Shown in pieces: positions 7,688 through 18,412 of a stretch of 64,000 bases of DNA. The stretch comes from Blastomussa wellsi (lineage: Eukaryota; Cnidaria; Anthozoa; Scleractinia; Plerogyridae), in contig OX393568.1 in NCBI GenBank assembly GCA_947652115.1, positions 8,940,521 to 9,004,520 of the forward strand. The letters are read 5' to 3'. Every line of letters begins with the position of its first letter. The stretch's first letter is position 1. A program made the position numbers and the translations under genes. The notes under the pieces were generated by a model. It did no database searches, had not been told where the DNA came from, and worked only from the letters and a program-made list of their open reading frames with translations.

Positions 7688-10600
7688 ATGTCTTCTTTCC
7701 AGCTACTCTCAACTCGATACTACAAAACCGCTAAAAAATTAGGTTATAAATGGTTAGATCTAGTTAGAAAAACAACCAGACAAAATGTAATTGATAATGT
7801 TGAATCATATAAACGAGATCAAATCATAAAAAAACTACAGCGAGAATCAATTAAGGAAAGGAAGAGGAATAAACAAACTATGGAAGAAATAAAAAAGATA
7901 ATAAGAACGTATAAAAGAATCACAAAGCGAGATGAACCAAAAACTAAGATAAAGCAATTGAATCAAGCATTGAAGGGTTATACTAAGTCTTTTGAAATTG
8001 GTATTAAAAATGATAAAGACCCACTTATACAATTAAAGTCATCAAGACACGCACTTGAATATCATATCATAGAAATATTAAAATCTGAAAAAGGATTAAA
8101 ATTTGTTGAAACATTGAAGGTAACATTTGAAAAATTAGCAAATGATGGACAAATTAATAAAGCTGCTTATTTTAATAGTACACCACAAACTATTATAAAT
8201 GAAACTGAAATAAAAGAATCATTTAATTTATCAAAACAACAAATATTAAATAAAGTTGCTCAATGGGTATCTGAAGGTTCTGGTTGGACTATTAAATCTG
8301 TTGACAATCATTATCTCAATATTGTAACCTATCAACCTATGAAGGGATCCTCTTATATTCAACTACCACCAGAACTTAACCATCATATGAAGGGATTAAT
8401 TAATTTGAAAAATAATGATAATGAATGTTTTAGATGGTGTCATATTCGGTATTTAAACCCACAAGATAAAGATCCACAGAGGATTAAAAAATCTGATAAA
8501 CAATATATTAATAAGTTAGATTATTCCGAAATTGAATTTCCAGTTACTATTAAACAATATAATAAAATTGAAAAACAAAATAATATTAATATTAATGTAT
8601 TTGGATATGAAAATAAACAGGTATTTCCTATTTATATATCAAAAGAAAAAATTAATAATGAATTAAATTTACTATTGATAACAGAAAATGAGAACAAACA
8701 TTATGTTCTGATTAAAGATTTTAATAGATTAATGTATTCAAAAACAAAATATGAAGGAAGAAAACACTTTTGTATGCATTGTCTACAATGTTTCAGCTCT
8801 GAAAGAGTATTGACTGATCATAAAAAGATATGTATAAAAATTAATGGAATACAAGCAGTAAAATTACCTGATATAAATAATAATATACTGAAATTCAACA
8901 ACTTCCATCAACAACAACAAGTACCATTTGTGATTTATGCTGATTTTGAGGCTATAACAGAAAAAATATTAGGTTGTTCACAAAATAATGATAAATCATA
9001 TACTGAAGCATATCAAAAACATACAGATTGTGGTTTTGGTTATAAATTGGTATGTTGTTATAATGATAAATATAGCAAACCTGTAACATTATATAGAGGT
9101 GAAAAGGCTGTGTATAAATTTATGGAGAAAATACTTTATGAAGTCAAATATTGTAAAAGCATCATCAAGAAGCATTTTAACAAACCATTGAAAATGACAA
9201 AAGATGATATGATGATAATAAATTTCGAAAAGCGGATAAATGCCATATTTGTGATAAAAAATATACTGATAAAGACATAAGAGTTAAAGATCATTGTCAT
9301 ATTACCGGTAAATACACAGAGGCTCAGCCCATCAAGAATGTAATCTAAAACTAAGAGTAAATCCAGAAGAGATAAAAATTCCTGTTATCTTTCATAATCT
9401 ACGTGGGTATGATTCACATTTTATTATGCAAGAAATTGGTAATATCGTTAAAAATCATGAATATACAAATAAGAATGGAGAGAAATGCCAGATGAATATA
9501 AATGCAATTCCAAATAATATGGAAAAGTATATGGCATTTATGTTAGGTAATCATTTAACCTTTATTGATAGTTTTCAGTTTATGAGTTCTAGCTTAGAAA
9601 AACTTGTAAGTAATATACCAAAAGAAGCATTAAAATATACCTCAGAAATTTTTAAAGGTAAAAAACTTAATTTAATTGCTAGGAAAGGTGTTTATCCTTA
9701 TGATTATATGGATAATTTTGATAAGTTCAATAAAAAGCTACCATCAAAAGAAGAGTTTTACAGCATATTAAATAATGAACATATATCAGATGAAGACTAT
9801 AAACATGCTCAAAATGTTTGGAATACATTTAATTTGAAAAATATGGGAGATTATCATAATTTATAGACATATTACTATTAGCTGATGTATTTGAAAACTT
9901 TAGAAAAACATGTTTACAATATTATAAGCTAGATCCTTGTCATTATTTCTCATCTCCAGGGTTATCATGGGATGCTATGTTAAAAATGACTGATATTAAA
10001 TTAGAATTAATAACTGATATTGATATGTTTCTATTTATTGAAAAAGGTCTTAGAGATGGAATCAGTTATATTGCTAATCGTTATGGAAAAGCTAATAATA
10101 AATATATGAAAAATTATAATAAAGATAAACCTTCGAAATATATTATGTACCTTGATGCTAATAATTTATATGGATGGGCCATGAGTCAATATCTTCCGAC
10201 TGGAGGATTTAGATGGCTTACAGAAAAACAGATTAATAAGTTTAATGTTAATAAGATCAGAGATGATAGTGAAAAAGGATATATATTAGAAGTAGATTTA
10301 GATTATCCAGAAAAACTTCATGATTTACATAATGACTATCCAGCTGCTGCTGAAAAAATAACTGTTCAAAAAGATATGTTATCTAATTACTGTAAAACTA
10401 TTGCTGATAAATATAATATATCAACTGGATTAGTACATAAATTAATACCTACATTAAGCAAAAAAGAAAAATATGTATTACGTTACAGAAACTTAAAATT
10501 ATATTTAGATCTAGGTTTAAAACTGACTAATGTACATCGTGTTTTACAATTTAATCAATCTCCTTGGTTAAAACAATATATTGATTACAATACAGAAAAA

Positions 10601-11247
10601 AGAAAGAATGCAAAAAATTCATTTGAAAAAGATTTCTTCAAATTAATGAATAACAGTGTATTTGGTAAAACTATGGAAAACCTTAGAAAGAGAGTTGATG
10701 TAAGACTTGTAACTGATGAAAAAAATATTAAAGTTAGTTAGTAAACCAACATATGTTAGTAGTAAAATATTTAATGAAAATCTAGTAGCTGTTCATAAGA
10801 TAAAAGAAACACTTACATTAAACAGACCTGCTTATGTTGGTATGTGCATATTAGATCTAAGTAAAACTCTTATGTATGATTTTCATTATAATTATATTAA
10901 AAAGAAGTATGGTGATAAAGCCAAACTATTATTCACAGATACTGATAGTTTAACTTATGAAATAGAGGCTAAAGATGTTTATAAAGATTTCTTCAAGGAT
11001 AAAGATTTGTTTGACAATAGTGACTACGCTGAAAGATCACAATATTATGATAATAAAAATAAGAAAGTCATTGGTAAGTTTAAGGATGAAGCAGCTGGAG
11101 TCCCTATTTGTGAATTTGTTGGTCTACGATCAAAAATGTACAGCTATATCAAAGATGATAACAAAGGTTGTAAGACTGCTAAAGGAATAAAAAAGAATGT
11201 AATCAAAAAAGACATTCAACATGAACACTATAAAGAAACACTATTCA
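7688..11247 (+). pseudogene. Protein-primed DNA polymerase B (Polinton), 5' part, frameshifted
   Basis: This is the large replicative polymerase of the element. Visible motifs are the Exo I block (YADFEA, about 8936-8950), the Exo II block (NLRGYDSH, about 9396-9419), polymerase motif A (DANNLYG, 10153), motif B (NNSVFGKT, about 10650) and motif C (DTDS, 10938-10949), all as in the protein-primed family B. Cys/His clusters near 8773-8835 and 9245-9300 look like zinc fingers. The gene is broken by frameshifts near 9225, 9315, 9863 (probably a small deletion) and 10725 (in a run of A), and it is interrupted by a retroelement after 11247. Its last part reappears at 14761-14927. Confidence 0.92.
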
Positions 11248-11409
11248 GACTGGCCAATGTTCCCAACGGGAGCTGATTAAGCGCTGGAATGTAACGGAAA
11301 GTATGTGACTCGCTCTGGTTAATATATTCAAGAGTATAAATATGCGTTGTTCCACCTCGTGTCCTCCTGTTTTCCCGTAAACTCACGGCCGCCAGTTCGA
11401 AGCTTGTTC
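11248..11409 (+). repeat. Split direct repeat A1
   Basis: These 162 bases, from gactggccaatg to cgaagcttgttc, are identical by eye to A2 at 14371-14532. They contain a TATA-like gtataaatatg near 11335-11345 that may be the element's promoter. Confidence 0.88.
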
Positions 11410-13375
11410 GTTTACTGTTCTCTCGTTTGTGGCTCAAGTTCCACGTCCGCCGGCCCCACCAGCTCCACCGGCTCCACTGGCTCCGGCTCCGGCACAACCT
11501 CAACGGCCACAACAACCAGCTCAGCAAGCGCAACCGCAGCAAGATATGAATTTAGAGGTAAATATCCCTTATTCATCTTGTTTATAGTCGCAGTTTGGTC
11601 TTGGGTCATGTTAGTTGCTTTGCTATATTTCGGTTCACCGCTTCGCTATATCTGTATGCTTGTTTTGGTCACTGCTGAACTCGGTGTTCGGCGAAGAATG
11701 TTTCTTTGGGCCTCTCGGGCCGGGCACGTTTACTGAATGTGTTTCAGGTGCCTTTTAGGTATGTTTGGCGTTTACTGGACTTCGTGTTCAGGAAAATTTA
11801 TTCTAGTTTGGGCCTCTCGGGCCGGGCACGTTTACTGAATGTGTTTCAGGTGCCATTTAGGTGTGTTTGGCGTTTACTGAACTTCGTGTTCAGGGGAATT
11901 TATCTTAGTTTTGGGCCTCTCGGGCTGGGCACGTTTACTGAATGTGTTTCAGGTGCCATTTAGGTCTGTTTGGCGTTTGCTGAACTTTGCGTTCAGGGAA
12001 ATTTATTCTAGTTTTAGGCCTCTCGGGCCGGGCACGTTTACTGAATGTCTTTCAGGTGCCATTTAGGTGGGTTTGGCCTTTACTGAACTTCGTGTTCAGG
12101 GAAATTAATTCTAGTGTGGGCCTCTCGGGCTGGGCACGTTTACTGAATGTGTTTCAGGTGCCATCTCGGTATGTTTGGCGTTTTACTGGACTTCGTGTTC
12201 AGGGAAATTTATTTGTTTTGGGCCTCTCGGGCTGGACATGCGTTAAGTGAAGTTATATTATGTCCCAGTTAGGTGGGGCTGGTGCCAACTGAGCTTCGTA
12301 GTCGGTAAATTGAAACGTATCATTAGGCCTCTCGGGCTGGGAATGCATTTTAATTTATCTCTGGTGCCGTCTAGGCAAGATTATTTTACTGGTATCTGAA
12401 CTCTGTACTCGATTGATTTTACTCTATGACTGGACACGCTCATTGTTGTTAATCAGTCTTGTTAAACTACTTGGAGCCTGTTTATTGAATCCACTTACTC
12501 CAGTCCTAAATACTGAATTTGTTTCTTCGTCAAATTTTTTGCAGATCCCGATAATTGAGATTCGGGTGCTTCGCCTATTGTTTATTTGGGCTTGTGATTA
12601 CTCTGCCTTAGCATGAATGCTGCTCGCGGTCCTGTTCCTTATGTGCTTGAGGTTAACTCATCATTTTTGAGGGGTGGGTAAATTTATAGCCTCGCTCAGT
12701 TTCCGAGTTACCATATTTCCTCACTAGGGATTTTGATGTTGTGTTGTGTAATCCAATAGGGGTTGTTTATACTAAATATAAACCTTGCTGTCGGGATTGG
12801 CTGACTTGAGTGTTTGATATGAGTAATAGAGACGTGAATTCTGTTTATAACCGACTAAACGCCAATCTTTGTATTTTGCTTAGGATCAAGTTAGACAGCT
12901 CCGCGATCAAGTAGTGCAGGCAGCTCAGACATCAATGGTCGATCAGGCCCTGCTGATGGTCCGTCAGCTAGCATCCCGTCCACCCAAAGCTTTTGACCCC
13001 TACGCGTTAATTGGGGCCTTGGAGCATCTGGAGGATGTTGGTCGCCGTTCAGCACACCCTGATCTCAGAACGTATACTGCGGTTCTTACTAATTGCAAGA
13101 AGCTGCCTCCCGGCCCTAGACTGGGTGATCTCGTGACACACATCTTGGGAAGCGACATCGAGAAGGAAGTCGCCAAGACTGTCGCCAAAATGTACAAGCC
13201 CGTGGTATCCCATCAGCAATCCGGAAATGGTGCTCCAACATACCCCAGGCCCCCTCAGGAATGGCCATACCCCGGGGCTGGGGGTACCCAGAGGTCAACG
13301 GCAAGAAATGTCAGGTGTTACAAGTGTCACCGTTTTGGGCACATGGCCCGAAACTGCCGTCAGACCTCTAATTGA
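11381..13375 (+). CDS. Gag-like protein of the Ngaro-like element, two exons (11381-11557, 12884-13375)
   Basis: The second exon encodes a coiled-coil start (DQVRQLRDQV), an all-helical middle and a CCHC zinc knuckle (CYKCHRFGHMARNC) just before the stop at 13373-13375, as in retroelement Gag proteins. It follows a good acceptor (tttgcttag at 12875-12883). A Pro/Ala/Gln-rich frame open from 11381 ends in gag|gta at 11557, a good donor, and joins the second exon in phase 0. That gives an N-terminal low-complexity domain leading straight into the coiled coil. No in-frame ATG is seen early in exon 1, so the true start may be a non-AUG codon or an earlier exon. Gag would package the RNA. The splice is inferred. 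Confidence 0.6.
11708..12340 (+). repeat. Minisatellite, about seven copies of a 103-bp unit, inside the gag intron
   Basis: The phrase ggcctctcgggc recurs near 11709, 11811, 11914, 12017, 12119, 12221 and 12326, a period of 102-105 bp. Each unit also contains tttactgaatgtgtttcagg and a cgtgttcagg box. The last copies diverge. The array lies wholly inside the inferred intron 11558-12883. Confidence 0.88.
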
Positions 13376-13648
13376 CTTTGACTTAATTTGAAGTATTTTT
13401 TTTTTTCGTGTACACCTTTTCTCCTCGTATGCTATTTGAGCTGAAATAAAATGTGTCCAAATTATCTGTTGTACCCCTTTTTCTGTGCATTTTTACGCTT
13501 AGATGCCTCTCGTCCCTTAAGTCCAGTGGGGTCAATTGTCCCAGGGCTCTCTAAAGCCCTTTGTGCCCGACTCTTGCAGTTGCGCCGGGACTGTTGCCCT
13601 TCGCTGGTCCCTGGGGGACTCTGGTTCTCACCCGTTTTTCTTCGTTTC

Positions 13649-13713
13649 TTCTTTTTTTTTTTTTTTTTTGTTTTTTTTTTTTTTTTTTTTTGTTTTCTAT
13701 GTTTTCCCTTTAG
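13649..13713 (+). other. Long pyrimidine tract ending in a splice-acceptor-like site
   Basis: Poly-T runs at 13651-13692 are followed by ttttccctttag at 13702-13713. This is a strong acceptor consensus in front of an open frame. Confidence 0.45.
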
Positions 13714-14114
13714 CCGCCATCCAAAAGACAATGTATTCAGCAATTCCAGGTACCTGATTGGGAGATTTCGCCCGATTTTGACCCAATGGCGGCAGCTGCA
13801 TCATTTCGGGAACGGGTAGTTCGCTGGACAACTCTCCCAGGGACCGTTGCTAGGGCATCAGTCCCAGGCCATGAATGCATGCTTACCCAGAAACCGCCTA
13901 CAGCACACATACAGCTAGTTACTACATTCAACTTGAGAAGGTGCTTCGCCATGACAGCCCAAGTGCCCTGTTGACAGAGGCTGTGGATGAGCACAATCCT
14001 ACTTCTGATCTAACTCGATTATATCAGGACATGAACTCCGTGAAGACCTTTGTACAGGCATTCCCTAAAGATGACACTTTGACGCGCAAATCCCCCTCTG
14101 AGAATGCGCCTTAG
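13714..14114 (+). pseudogene. Second coding remnant of the Ngaro-like element
   Basis: The frame from 13714 is open to 13974 and encodes an acidic, Trp-containing stretch followed by an Ala/Arg-rich helix. From about 13875 another frame (to 14114) looks more protein-like, with helices rich in Leu, Asp and Thr. A frameshift around 13870-13920 is the simplest explanation. I recognise no reverse transcriptase, RNase H or tyrosine recombinase motif. It may be the rest of a gag-like protein or a cargo exon. Confidence 0.35.
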
Positions 14115-14267
14115 GGCGGCTGGGAAGGTTACTGATCAAACTCTTTAGGCGATATTAGGTTTGGGATTAAGTTTTGGGATAGGTTTGTGAGGTATGGGAA
14201 TATGGGATGTTTGTGTGGGAGGGGGCTCTTTTCGCTATGGGACGACTGTTCCACTGCCTCGCGGAGT

Positions 14268-14370
14268 GATCCACCTCATTGTTCATACATAGAACAATGG
14301 GTCCTATTATTTCCCAATTCTTAATCAGCGATCCGTGAAACAATGGCCAGTTTGGATATACTACTATTCA
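14268..14370 (+). repeat. Split direct repeat B1
   Basis: These 103 bases, from gatccacctcattg to tactactattca, are identical by eye to B2 at 14658-14760 and directly joined to A2. Confidence 0.88.
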
Positions 14371-14532
14371 GACTGGCCAATGTTCCCAACGGGAGCTGAT
14401 TAAGCGCTGGAATGTAACGGAAAGTATGTGACTCGCTCTGGTTAATATATTCAAGAGTATAAATATGCGTTGTTCCACCTCGTGTCCTCCTGTTTTCCCG
14501 TAAACTCACGGCCGCCAGTTCGAAGCTTGTTC
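14371..14532 (+). repeat. Split direct repeat A2
   Basis: This is a 162-base copy of A1 (11248-11409). The joint with B1 at 14370/14371 reproduces the element's end-to-start junction. Confidence 0.88.
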
Positions 14533-14657
14533 TTGTGAGAAAAAGTGATAGGGTGTTTGGGTTGGGTGGGGTGTTAGAAGGACTGGTTGATATTTCTGTT
14601 CATGTGCCCACCCACCCACCCATCTTTTTCCTTATATCCATCCTGGCCTGCGCTCCG

Positions 14658-14760
14658 GATCCACCTCATTGTTCATACATAGAACAATGGGTCCTATTAT
14701 TTCCCAATTCTTAATCAGCGATCCGTGAAACAATGGCCAGTTTGGATATACTACTATTCA
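14658..14760 (+). repeat. Split direct repeat B2 (right end of the Ngaro-like element)
   Basis: This is a 103-base copy of B1. Its last eight bases, actattca, match the host-gene bases just left of the insertion (11240-11247). The polymerase gene resumes at 14761. Confidence 0.88.
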
Positions 14761-14927
14761 ATAATAAACAGATGTATCATAAGATGAAAACAATCAGAAG
14801 TCAAAACCATGAACTCGGTAGTTATGAAATCAATAAAGTATCGCTCAGCTGTTTTGATGATAAAAGATACATACTAGAAGATGGTGTTATAAGTTATGCA
14901 TATGGTCATTATAATATAAAACAATAA
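14761..14927 (+). pseudogene. DNA polymerase B, 3' end (after the insertion)
   Basis: These 55 codons follow the retroelement and end in TAA at 14925-14927. The segment is the typical C-terminus of Polinton polymerase, with a lysine-rich helix, SFE/CFDDKRYIL-type residues and a final YGHY. It shares the AT-rich composition of the 5' part and not that of the inserted element. This places the insertion inside the polymerase gene, upstream of its last conserved block. Confidence 0.85.
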
Positions 14928-14930
14928 TTA

Positions 14931-15275
14931 CAATTTTAATTTACTTTATTCCAATAATTCCACTAATTCTAATAATTTTCATAATTTACTTAATTCTAAT
15001 AATTTTCATAATTTTCATAATTCCAATAATTTTTATAATTTTCATAATTTTCATAATTTTCATAATTCCAATAATTTTCATAATTTTCATAATTTACTTA
15101 ATTCCAATAATTTTCATAATTTTCATAATTTACTTAATTCTAATAATTTTCATAATTTACTTAATTGTAATAATTTTCATAATTTTCATAATTCCAATAA
15201 TTTTTATAATTTTCATAATTTTCATAATTCCAATAATTTTCATAATTTTCATAATTTACTTAATTCCAATACTGA
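14931..15275. repeat. AT-rich tandem repeats (ataattttcat type)
   Basis: About 30 copies of 9- to 12-base units such as ataattttcat, ataattcca and aatttactta occur in mixed order. They may be part of the Polinton terminal repeat. No gene. Confidence 0.85.
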
Positions 15276-15500
15276 AATTTAATACTTACATATAATACTG
15301 AAATCCAATACTGAAATTTAATACTGAAATCCAATACTGAAATTTAATACTTATATATAATACTGAAATTTAATACTTATATATAATACTGAGATCCAAT
15401 ACTGAAATTTAATACTTATATATAATACTGAAATTTAATACTTATATATAATACTGAAATTTAATACTGAAATTTAATACTGAGATCCAATTCTGATATC
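15276..15500. repeat. Tandem repeats of an AT-rich unit (tactgaaatttaatactta type)
   Basis: Units of 13-26 bases alternate between tactgaaatttaa, tacttatatataa and tactgagatccaa. They follow directly on the previous array and probably belong to the same terminal region. No gene. Confidence 0.85.
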
Positions 15501-15715
15501 CAAAAATGAATTATTTATCAGAAATAAAAGATCAGAAAAGAGTTCAGAAATAAAGTTTTAAAGTATATTTAAGACCGGGCCGGACATTTCTTTTATTTTT
15601 TTAAAATAAAAGAAACAACGTGACCCCCTTTCCCGTGTCCCTTCCCCTCAGGGGAAGCCTGTTTTTCATCGACAACAATAGGGTATGAATTAGGGTTAGC
15701 TAGTCCACTTCTTGT

Positions 15716-16416
15716 CGCTCTCTTTGTCCAGGGACAATTGTCTGCGCATGCTTGCGATGAACCAATCATGAAACACCTTCAGACCAAAAGGTCTAGACAG
15801 ATGTCAGTCATCTCCACATCTTTGCCCAAAGCTATGCAAAAACAAATCTCAGATGTCTCCAAACGAAAAAATATACTGAATTTCCAATGCTTGAAGATAC
15901 TGTTTGAATACATCCAAGATAATGCTATAAATACATTTGGTGAATCAGGATCTAAAAATGCGACAAAATCCATCTCTATTTATAGACAGCATTTATGTGG
16001 TCGGCGTATGATAAAATTAGCCGCCGATGGTTGCATTTTCCCACAAATGCAATCACGCAAACAAAAATTGAAACGTCAGATCATTTTATAATAAATGCAG
16101 CATGGCCACTACAAATTATAGTCTTTGGTTTAGCAAGCGATTCAAATATTCCTTCATTTGAATTTATAAAATATTAGGAATTTGGTTTCATTTAACGACA
16201 GGTAACGGCTAGTCACACACATGAATCGCCACAGATTTTAAACGTTGATAAACCAGACATCTGGAACATGCTGTATTATAAAAATATTCTTGAGGATATG
16301 ATTCAATACAAGCTAGCAAGTGTTACAACTTGAACAGAAAGCGGAGATGACTGACAGCTAAAAACTTGACTAAAAGACGAGCATGGGCAGACAATTGTCC
16401 ATAGACCCTCTCTCCT
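15716..16416. mobile_element. Possible non-autonomous DNA transposon with imperfect inverted repeats
   Basis: Bases 15732-15751 (ggacaattgtctgcgcatgc) match the reverse complement of 16381-16400 at 19 of 20 positions. A second inner pair, 15802-15815 and 16343-16356, matches at 14 of 14. Less perfect complementarity extends a few bases outward. The 700-bp interior holds an ORF (15738-16091) with no recognisable domain, probably fortuitous. No clear target duplication was found, so superfamily is unknown. Confidence 0.5.
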
Positions 16417-16744
16417 GATAGCATAGCGCTACGTGACAGAGAGAGAGAGAGGTGCCATAACTAGACTAAGGGTTAGTTAGCTTGTAGTTCACAAATGTCT
16501 GAAGGCATGGTGTACATGTACTTATAGTTGAAACTACGAGAATTTTTATGATTAAAATATTCATTAGCTTACTGCATCCCCAGTAACTCCAGAGAATGGT
16601 AAGTAGTGTCAAATCCAGGTTTACAGCAGTTTCCAAAACACAGGAACTTACAAACCCAGTCCAGGAAAAATGCATTTTACCATCATGACTGTATATACAT
16701 TGATGGTATTAAACATAGAGTGTACTATTCCAAAAGGCGAAAGA

Positions 16745-17050
16745 CCGCAATGATCGGATCGACAAGACGATCTCTGATAGGTACTTGCTGTGTGAGGAGA
16801 TTTTCGTGAGCGCTTACCAAGTACTGCTGAAAATGGTCAGATAGGACCGAAGAAACATCAATGATTCTGAAATGCCTTGCTTCTTGTATCCTTTCTGTAA
16901 TGTACATCAAATCAAACGAAACTGAAGGCTTCGAAATCGGAAAAACCTTGCCTCGCTGCAATGGTCAGAAAGACAAGACGTTCTCTGAAATCATTCCACG
17001 CAATATGTAGTTGCTGTGTGAGGCGATTTTCATGAGCGCTTACCAGGTAC
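16745..17050. repeat. Tandem pair of a dispersed repeat, second copy split by a retrotransposon
   Basis: The phrase gcttaccaagtactgctgaa near 16815 and gcttaccaggtac at 17038-17050 belong to two successive copies of one repeat about 240 bases long. Copy two continues on the far side of the BEL/Pao element at 26012-26210, where ggaccgaagaaacatca and ggaaaaaccttgcct recur. This gives an independent check on the retrotransposon boundaries. Confidence 0.75.
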
Positions 17051-18009
17051 TGTGGTGGCGTCTATGGCGTTCGCTGCTACTGGTCTTTACACAGGTATTC
17101 GACTCGTTTGACTACGTAACTGCTCGCTTTATTCGCTCCATATGTCCATACAAATATGCGAACTGAATAAGCTTGTACAACGGTGAAAGGAAAAATTTCC
17201 GCACAGCCCCATACATTTATTATGCATGCTGAATGCTTAATTATGCATGCGCTTTATTGTCTTTTTAAACAATAGATATCCCCGAAGGATTTGAATACAT
17301 ACATCGTTAATTGCTACTTACAGTTTGAATAAAAATGGTCTTCTCTGCTCTCTCTTTCACTTCCCCTTTCTCCCTTTCCTTCTTCTTACTTTCTTCTCTT
17401 CTACTCCGAATTTCTCTGTCCAGATTCCCTTCGAATATTTCTTCTTTTTTCTTTTTTTTTTTACCACAGCAAGCCTCGAACCCCCGGCCTTCATCTACCT
17501 TCAATACAGTTGTCGGATTACCAGTCCATCATCTATACACCACGAGGTTCAGTTGGAAAATGGACGTTTAAAATTAAATTTTATTTCTTCGTTACTTTTG
17601 TAGACAAAGAGAAATTTGCATTACAATCCTTTATTCTCTTATTTGACAATTCCAGCATGAAAACATGCAGAATATTACATTTCCATTGGCTCCCTTGCCA
17701 AATAAAAGGAAGTGTTTGCATTTCTCACCCTCTCGATCATTTTCTCAAATATACTAGTAGTGCAACCACAAATTATCAACCTATATTTTGCTTCATTTTT
17801 CTACGTTATCTTCTGTTTTCTTGTTGCGTCCGTTCTTCGTCAATTTTTCGTCGCTTCCCGTTTCCTGTGTACTGTTATGTCGTTGACGTCCATAAATCTG
17901 TTCAAGCTGTTCTACATAATCTCAGAACACGGCTGGTGCATACAGTGGTACAAGGAACACAACCTGCTCGCGTTGTCCACGAGAAGCCTGAAATAATACT
18001 ATTTCGTAG

Positions 18010-18337
18010 AGAGCAGGGATAAAGATACTCTCTTGAGATACTCCACCATTCGCGCTCAAATATTGCCTGGAACACGCGTGATGACCGACATGTGTAAAGC
18101 TTACGATTGCCTCAATGACGAGGGTTATAGTCGCCTCATAGTTAACCACAGCCTAAACTTCATAGACCCAGACACAGGTGCGCACACACAGTGCATTGAA
18201 AATACATGGTGGGGAATAAAGATCTCTTCGAAAGCTACCTAAAGGAGTGGTTGTGGCGTAAGCACTATGGAGAGGATCCTTTTGGTAACATAATCAAGCC
18301 TATCGCCGATCTTCGTGAAGTCCGAAAGGACGCATAA
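18010..18337 (+). pseudogene. Merlin transposase remnant (ISXO2-like DDE domain)
   Basis: The 3' part of the transposase is visible. ILPGTRVMTD carries the second catalytic Asp region, VNHSLNF and DPDTGAHT are family hallmarks, and IENTWW holds the catalytic Glu. A frameshift follows near 18215, after which the other frame continues with a Trp-rich segment to a stop at 18335-18337. The upstream half (the zinc-binding and first Asp regions) is not recognisable between 17330 and 18000, which suggests deletion or heavy decay. The ISXO2-like domain cuts and joins transposon ends. Confidence 0.78.
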
Positions 18338-18375
18338 GAGTTGAAAGTACTACTGTATGCATCGTTCGTGATCTG

Positions 18376-18412
18376 CTGACTGACTGACTGATTGATTGAT
18401 TGATTGATGGTG
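18376..18412. repeat. Short tetranucleotide microsatellite (TGAC/TGAT)n
   Basis: The tetramer ctga or ttga is repeated about nine times in a row inside the Merlin element. Confidence 0.85.

Larger units (their letters stand above)
11248..14760 (+). mobile_element. Non-autonomous Ngaro-like (tyrosine-recombinase type) retroelement inserted in PolB
   Basis: The element has split direct repeats in the order A1 (11248-11409), B1 (14268-14370), A2 (14371-14532) and B2 (14658-14760). This is the layout of Ngaro/Pat-type elements of the DIRS order and is unlike LTRs or LINEs. B1 and A2 abut, giving the head-to-tail junction expected from a circular intermediate. The octamer actattca precedes A1 in the host gene and also ends B1 and B2, so no separate target duplication is needed; this fits recombinase integration at a short match. 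The internal region holds a spliced gag-like gene and a second coding remnant. No reverse transcriptase, RNase H or recombinase is found, so it must depend on a relative. Confidence 0.82.
1..15540 (+). mobile_element. Polinton/Maverick (adintovirus-like) element, degraded, left end outside window
   Basis: The same-strand set of capsid, protease, PLA2, integrase, BRO-type and protein-primed PolB genes is diagnostic of Polintons, large virus-like DNA transposons of animals. The packaging ATPase is not seen and may lie left of base 1. The DNA is clearly AT-rich compared with the neighbouring regions. Stops or frameshifts break the major capsid, integrase, BRO and polymerase genes, and a 3.5-kb retroelement sits inside the polymerase, so this copy is not functional. 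The right boundary is uncertain. I place it where the AT-rich short repeats end, because the left terminal inverted repeat is not in the window for comparison. Confidence 0.93.

Noticed and set aside
11347..11736. Ser/Thr-rich ORF at the start of the Ngaro-like element
   Set aside because: It overlaps the Pro/Gln-rich exon in another frame and is a low-complexity shadow; the phase-0 join with the gag exon supports the other frame.
13451..13819. Poly-Phe ORF and its Lys-rich antisense partner
   Set aside because: Both are translations of the poly-T tract.
14931..15500. CRISPR array
   Set aside because: The repeats are short, AT-only and without spacers of constant length.
14928..15720. Exact Polinton terminal inverted repeat
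   Set aside because: The left end is outside the window, so no pairing can be shown; only an approximate boundary is given.
17325..17603. ORFs rich in Phe, Leu and Ser in the Merlin interior
   Set aside because: They are translations of a pyrimidine-rich stretch with no domain. A tRNA-like cctcgaaccccc at 17474 hints at a SINE piece but is too weak to annotate.
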